A DNA stretch of 64,000 nt. It comes from an uncultured Lachnospiraceae bacterium. Its GTDB lineage: Bacteria; Bacillota; Clostridia; Lachnospirales; Lachnospiraceae. Position numbers and translations under genes: made by a program. The notes beneath the pieces are model-generated. The model was not told the DNA's origin and did not search any database. It saw only the letters and a list, made by a program, of their open reading frames with translations. Position 1 is the first letter of the stretch, and every line of letters starts with the position of its first letter. Location of the stretch: the NCBI GenBank assembly GCA_944383265.1, contig CALWOX010000003.1, forward strand, positions 62,001 to 126,000, read 5' to 3'. Below, piece by piece: positions 60,059 to 64,000 of this stretch.

Positions 60059-61510
60059 ATGAACGGTATCGCTGAAAATAATTCCTCCCTTCCGAAAGCA
60101 GCAGGCTCGTTTTTTAATAACGGCGGCTCTAAGGCGCAGAGCGATTCAGAAAGCAAACTCAAAAAAGGCGTTGTGGACATGACACAAGGCTCCACCATGA
60201 AGCATATCGCGGCCTTTGCTCTCCCTATGTTTCTGGGCTATCTCTTTCAACAGTTCTACAGCATGGTGGACACTATAATCGTAGGAAAATTCGTAGGAGT
60301 TTACGCTCTTGCGGGAGTCGGCTCCACAGGAGCCATCAGCTTCATGATAATAGGCTTCTGCACAGGAATATGCGCGGGCTTTGCCATACCTGTCGCCCAA
60401 GCCTTCGGCGCAAGGAATACGGAAGCTCTGAGGAAATACTTTGCAAACAGCATTTGGCTCTCGCTGTTTTTTGCTGTATTTCTTACGATCACGGTATGCA
60501 TGCTTACAGGCACGATACTTGATCTCATGAACACTCAATCCGATATTTGGCAGTATGCCTACGATTACATATTTATAGTATTTGCGGGAATACCCGCCAC
60601 CCTCCTTTATAACCTCGCCTCAAGCATCATAAGAAGCCTCGGAGACTCAAAGACACCTGTGTATTTTCTTATACTCTCCTCTCTTCTTAATGTGTTTTTG
60701 GACCTCTATACCATTATAGTTCTCGGCATGGGTGTAAAGGGAGCCGCATATGCGACGGTATTCTCCCAGCTGGTATCGGGAATTCTCTGCGTTATATATA
60801 TGTATCGTCGTTTTGATATAATACATTTAAACCGCAGCGATCTTGTCCCTGATATGAAGCATATCAAACGGCTCTCCCTCATAGGTATACCTATGGGGCT
60901 TCAGTATACGATCACCGCTATAGGAAATGTATTGCTTCAGACCTCTGTAAACGGTCTCGGCTACGCTGCCGTCGCGGCTACTACCGCGGGCTCAAAGATA
61001 AGACTTTTCTTCTGCACTCCCTATGATGCACTCGGAGGAACTATGGCCACCTTTGCAGGGCAAAATATAGGAGCCGGAAGACCTGACAGAGTAAAAAAGG
61101 GCCTTCATGAGGCCACTTTATTCGGATTTATATATTCAGTTTTCGGAATAATTTTGATGCTTACTTTGGGGGACAGGCTGAGCCTTCTCTTCCTTGATTC
61201 GGGAGAGACTGAGATAATAGCCATGGCAAAGTTTTTCCTTGTAGCTGATGCGGCCTTCGGATTTTTCCTTACAGTGGTAAACACATATCGCTTTGCCATA
61301 CAGGGTATGGGATATTCAGGCCTTGCCATACTTGCCGGCGTCATGGAGATGATAGGCCGCTCTGCGGTTGCCTTTTTGGCGGTTCCGGTGCTGGGGTTCC
61401 CTGCCGCATGCTTTGCCGCGCCGCTGGCATGGGTGCTTGCAGATCTCTTCCTTATCCCCGCAGCCTATTACTGTCTTAGAAAATTAAATAAGTCCTGCAA
61501 TTATGCCTAA
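60059..61510 (+). CDS. MATE family multidrug/toxin efflux transporter
   Basis: 483 residues, about twelve helices, DinF/NorM-like. After a polar N-terminal tail of about 40 residues the MATE domain starts with DMTQGSTMKHIAAFALPMFLG; VDTIIVGKFVGVYALAGVG, SIIRSLGDSKTPVYFL and IGIPMGLQYTITAIGNVLLQ are characteristic. It exports cationic compounds using a Na+ or H+ gradient; the substrate is unknown. AAAGGA lies 12 nt before the ATG. Its 3' end overlaps traX on the other strand by 27 bp. Confidence 0.93.
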   Translation: MNGIAENNSSLPKAAGSFFNNGGSKAQSDSESKLKKGVVDMTQGSTMKHIAAFALPMFLGYLFQQFYSMVDTIIVGKFVGVYALAGVGSTGAISFMIIGFCTGICAGFAIPVAQAFGARNTEALRKYFANSIWLSLFFAVFLTITVCMLTGTILDLMNTQSDIWQYAYDYIFIVFAGIPATLLYNLASSIIRSLGDSKTPVYFLILSSLLNVFLDLYTIIVLGMGVKGAAYATVFSQLVSGILCVIYMYRRFDIIHLNRSDLVPDMKHIKRLSLIGIPMGLQYTITAIGNVLLQTSVNGLGYAAVAATTAGSKIRLFFCTPYDALGGTMATFAGQNIGAGRPDRVKKGLHEATLFGFIYSVFGIILMLTLGDRLSLLFLDSGETEIIAMAKFFLVADAAFGFFLTVVNTYRFAIQGMGYSGLAILAGVMEMIGRSAVAFLAVPVLGFPAACFAAPLAWVLADLFLIPAAYYCLRKLNKSCNYA

Positions 61511-62323
61511 AATAAAAAGATGTACAGGATAGAAAATATAAAACAGATATTTCGAGAAGGGGAGCGCTCCGCGCTCTCCGTTATATTTTGCCAAAAATCC
61601 GAAGGAAAGTATTCCGAAGGCCTCTGTTATTCCTGCTGAGAGGAAAGCAAAGAGAGTATCGGAAAATCCGTAATTCCTTAACAGATACATATATTCGACC
61701 GGATATAAAAGTGTATTTAAAATCGCAGACCCTATGAAGAGCCATACGCCCGCCACAAAAAACAGGCGAGCTCCGCTTCCTCTCAAGACATAAAATATAA
61801 GAATAAGCGCCACTCCGAAAAATCCGTAGTCAGCTCTCAAAAGCTGTGCGACCAAAAGACAAGCCGCAATGCCGAAAGCATAAGCAAGCCTTTTCTTGTC
61901 TCCTTTTTCTGTATTGAAGAGCCTTTCATAAAGCTCCATAGCTATGAGTCCGATAGAAAGTGTGAAAAACACATTTTGATTTTGCGGGAAAAATATGCTT
62001 CCCGACAGAGCTATGTTAAAGGGTATCTCCGAAATTACAGAGAAAATAAGCAGAGAACGAAGATATTTTTTCCTGTTTCTTGTATGTACAAAGCCCTCCA
62101 CAAGAAGGAAGCAAAATATGGGAAAGGCTATCCTTCCCAATAACCTTAGTATCATATCGACGGCATATACTGAAGAATTGATCTCACCTGTCTGCGTAAA
62201 TACAAAGCAGCGCTCAAGTATGATAGCTCCTATGTGATCGATGAACATAAAGGCCATTGCCGCAAGCTTAAGATCCGTTCCGGTAAAGCCCCTGCCTCTG
62301 TGATTTTCAGCTGTAAGTTCCAT
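61484..62323 (-). CDS. TraX family membrane protein
   Basis: 279 residues with about seven helices. FTGTDLKLAAMAFMFIDHIGA, RIAFPIFCFLLVEGFVHTRN and LLIFSVISEIPFNIAL are the TraX motifs. In F plasmid TraX N-acetylates pilin; chromosomal Firmicutes copies have unknown targets, presumably extracytoplasmic acylation. GGAGGG precedes the ATG. No conjugation gene is nearby. It overlaps the MATE gene tail-to-tail. Confidence 0.9.
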   Translation of the reverse strand: MELTAENHRGRGFTGTDLKLAAMAFMFIDHIGAIILERCFVFTQTGEINSSVYAVDMILRLLGRIAFPIFCFLLVEGFVHTRNRKKYLRSLLIFSVISEIPFNIALSGSIFFPQNQNVFFTLSIGLIAMELYERLFNTEKGDKKRLAYAFGIAACLLVAQLLRADYGFFGVALILIFYVLRGSGARLFFVAGVWLFIGSAILNTLLYPVEYMYLLRNYGFSDTLFAFLSAGITEAFGILSFGFLAKYNGERGALPFSKYLFYIFYPVHLFILGIIAGLI

Positions 62324-62358
62324 ATATATTATTCCCTCCGTTATCTTTGAGGCTTATT

Positions 62359-63687
62359 TTATCTCATATCACAGGGCTCGTCCACATCTTTAAGCTTTTT
62401 GCTCTCTATCTGATATATAAATACCTTCTCGGGATTTCTCTTAAGTATGCTCATGCAGCCTCTGTCCCCCTCAAGGCTCTCTATCTCGCAAAAACAGTCC
62501 GAGCTTAAGGCGGCGGGATTTGACATGTGGCCATCTGTATACATTGCCGCCATGTCCTTTCCCGAATATATATAATATTTCAAAAAGTCCGCTATTGACC
62601 GGCTGTCAAGCTCAGGCTGATCCGCCACGAAATAGCATACACTGTCGGCATTAAGCTCCCTTGAGACCTTGGCTCCGATCCTGACAGAGCCTGCTATTCC
62701 CTCTGCATAGTCCGGATTAAACACCGGCCTTATATCTATTTGCCCGCACTCTTTACCATATGTTCCCTTGCCATATCTTACCTCATCATATCTTGTGGCA
62801 TAATCGAAGTTTAGGATCTCGTCATATCTTGTCACTACAGTAATATAAAGCTTTGCCTTAAGAGAGCGTTCTCCGTTTGTACGGTTTATTATTTCATCAT
62901 TGTCCTCCTCAAGGATCTTCCCGAGAAGTCCCGCAGCCCCCACAATATTGTCAAGTGTATTTAAAAACAAAGGCTTTCCTTTATAGCTCTCAAGGAGCTT
63001 ATTTTTCCCGAAGCGTCTCCCGTAGCCTGAGGCTGTCATGACAAGATTTATTCTAAGTTCCCTGTTCTCCTTTCCTGAAACGAGCTCCGAAAGAAAGTCC
63101 TTTCTCATATCACTCAGAAAAAAGCTGATTTTTTTTCCCGGATATTTATTTTTAAGAGGCTTGATATAATACTTTTCTGCAATATATCTTATGATATTAT
63201 CAGCAACTATAATATCATCAGATGTCCTGTCATCTGAAAATGCAGCCTTACATGACTCTGACATGCTCTTGAGCTCGGTTTCTTTTATAAGCTCAAACCT
63301 GTGGCATACTGTGCTCATCCTTCTTCCTATGGCGTGAGCTCCCATTACCACAACTGTTTCATCCGCATTTTCGGGGATCACAGGCTCATATTCTGCAGGT
63401 ACCTTAATAGGCATACGCCTTGAGCCGTCAGCCTCCACAAGGACTATATCCGCCTCCTCACAGCATTTTTTATACTTCTCATGGGATGGCGCCCCCAGCT
63501 TTCCCGACTCTACAGTTTTTCCCAAAAGGCGGATATTTTCAAATTTATCATAATCCCTGTCATTAAAAATATGAGTTGTCGTAGTAACGACAACCCTCTT
63601 TCCCATGGCGGCACAGGCCATAGCTTTTTTCTTAATATAGGTGCTCTTTCCTCCGGCACCGCAGACTGCTATAACATAAGCGCACAT
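62359..63687 (-). CDS. yqeC: YqeC-type selenium-dependent hydroxylase accessory protein fused to a MocA-like nucleotidyltransferase
   Basis: 442 residues. The N-terminal half (about 1-225) is YqeC-like with P-loop CGAGGKSTYIKKKA, TTTTHIF and VLVEADGSRRMPIKVPAEYEP. The C-terminal half (about 226-435) is a molybdopterin nucleotidyltransferase-like domain with NTMTASGYGRRFGKNKLL-type loop (LVMTASGYGRRFGKNK), GIAGSVRIG and FVADQPELD. Both belong to maturation of selenium-dependent molybdenum hydroxylases (xanthine dehydrogenase-like). GAGG precedes the ATG, and it follows the XdhC-type gene by 5 bp. Confidence 0.85.
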   Translation of the reverse strand: MCAYVIAVCGAGGKSTYIKKKAMACAAMGKRVVVTTTTHIFNDRDYDKFENIRLLGKTVESGKLGAPSHEKYKKCCEEADIVLVEADGSRRMPIKVPAEYEPVIPENADETVVVMGAHAIGRRMSTVCHRFELIKETELKSMSESCKAAFSDDRTSDDIIVADNIIRYIAEKYYIKPLKNKYPGKKISFFLSDMRKDFLSELVSGKENRELRINLVMTASGYGRRFGKNKLLESYKGKPLFLNTLDNIVGAAGLLGKILEEDNDEIINRTNGERSLKAKLYITVVTRYDEILNFDYATRYDEVRYGKGTYGKECGQIDIRPVFNPDYAEGIAGSVRIGAKVSRELNADSVCYFVADQPELDSRSIADFLKYYIYSGKDMAAMYTDGHMSNPAALSSDCFCEIESLEGDRGCMSILKRNPEKVFIYQIESKKLKDVDEPCDMR

Positions 63688-63692
63688 AAATA

Positions 63693-64000
63693 TTACCTCG
63701 GACTCCTTATATCGGATAGCTTTAAGGTCTTTCCCTGCCTTACCTTTCTCCGTCCCTCAGCATCAGCCCTTACAAGGATAAGCTCCGCCGCTATGCTTAT
63801 GGCTATCTCCTCAGGGCTTTCCGCCCCTATCTGAAGCCCCAAAGGAGCGTAAAATCTCGCAAGGTCAGCCTCGGAAAATCCGTCCTCTGTGAGCTTTTTG
63901 TCTATGGTCTCAAGCTTTGCCCTGCTCCCTATAACGCCTATGAACATGGCCTTTGATAAAAGCACCTGTTTTTGGATCTCATAGTCGAATTGGTGGCCTC
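63693..64000 (-). CDS. XdhC-type molybdenum hydroxylase maturation protein, C-terminal part (5' end beyond window)
   Basis: The frame runs open to the window edge, so only the last 100 or so residues are seen. KAMFIGVIGSRAKLETI is the C-terminal Rossmann-fold motif of XdhC/CoxI, and GLQIGAESPEEIAISIAAELI matches the family ending. These proteins protect and insert the sulfurated molybdenum cofactor. An internal GTG at 63965 is not the real start. The following yqeC-type gene supports a selenium-dependent hydroxylase locus to the right. Confidence 0.85.
   Translation of the reverse strand, partial: GHQFDYEIQKQVLLSKAMFIGVIGSRAKLETIDKKLTEDGFSEADLARFYAPLGLQIGAESPEEIAISIAAELILVRADAEGRRKVRQGKTLKLSDIRSPR

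Noticed and set aside
61484-62323. Conjugative element suggested by TraX
   Set aside because: No relaxase, coupling protein or pilus genes nearby; chromosomal TraX homologues are common in Firmicutes.

Overview
The window reads as chromosome of a low-to-moderate GC Gram-positive anaerobe of the Clostridia, most like a gut Lachnospiraceae. This is inferred from gene content: two T-box leaders, a TPP riboswitch, consensus sigma-A promoters (TTGACA, 16-17 bp, TATAAT-like), strong AGGAGG ribosome sites, MglC with a long N-terminal extension, a YesM/YesN-type two-component system, meso-diaminopimelate dehydrogenase, flavodiiron FprA, a sodium-pump decarboxylase beta subunit, a GGGtGRT protein and YqeC/XdhC-type molybdenum hydroxylase accessory genes. 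No rRNA, tRNA, CRISPR array, prophage or intact insertion sequence was seen. The species cannot be fixed from sequence alone.

Layout. 1-5.4 kb (minus): oligopeptide ABC importer dppB-C-D-F and its lipoprotein, driven by a strong promoter and a structured attenuator-like leader. 5.4-13.3 kb: housekeeping and metabolism (DegT-like protein, RidA, Ddh, RsuA, a CBS/DRTGG-regulated pyrophosphatase with FprA, a P1-family peptidase). 13.3-14.5 kb: a scar of three broken genes of differing composition. 14.7-19 kb: an ABC-F ATPase, a tiny Cys-rich protein and a CstA-type transporter under a T-box with an Ile (ATC) specifier. 19-23 kb: fructose operon fruR-fruK-fruA. 23.4-24.8 kb: decarboxylase beta subunit plus a 38-residue membrane peptide. 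24.8-28 kb: sugar ABC importer. 28.5-37.7 kb: galactose-type mglB-A-C and, upstream, a response regulator, histidine kinase and membrane-anchored sugar-binding protein. The regulator gene overlaps the end of an orphan dcm-like methyltransferase paired with vsr and an M20 amidohydrolase. 40.7-43.7 kb: metN-I-Q under a Met (ATG) T-box.

43.7-48.9 kb: an Rrf2 regulator, a secreted metallo-beta-lactamase-fold protein, TPP-controlled thiT, a YitT protein, and a PanT-like ECF S-component with a divergent CoaX. 48.9-53.6 kb: the most unusual block, LuxC-like acyl-CoA reductase, LuxE-like acyl-protein synthetase and two related serine lipases in one tight minus-strand run without luciferase genes. 53.7-64 kb: a SugE/Gdx-type exporter with a structured leader, YczE-type and zinc-ribbon membrane proteins, a DUF3089 lipoprotein, a GGGtGRT/Fe-S-scaffold pair, a MATE transporter, TraX, a YqeC-nucleotidyltransferase fusion and the end of an xdhC-type gene.

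The genes point to an organism living on peptides and sugars: peptide, sugar, methionine, thiamine and pantothenate uptake are all represented, several under RNA-based control. The best candidates for undescribed biology are the lipase-LuxE-LuxC cluster, the three-way-junction leader of the peptide importer, the Ile T-box on cstA, and the operon joining a DNA methyltransferase to a sugar-sensing two-component system.
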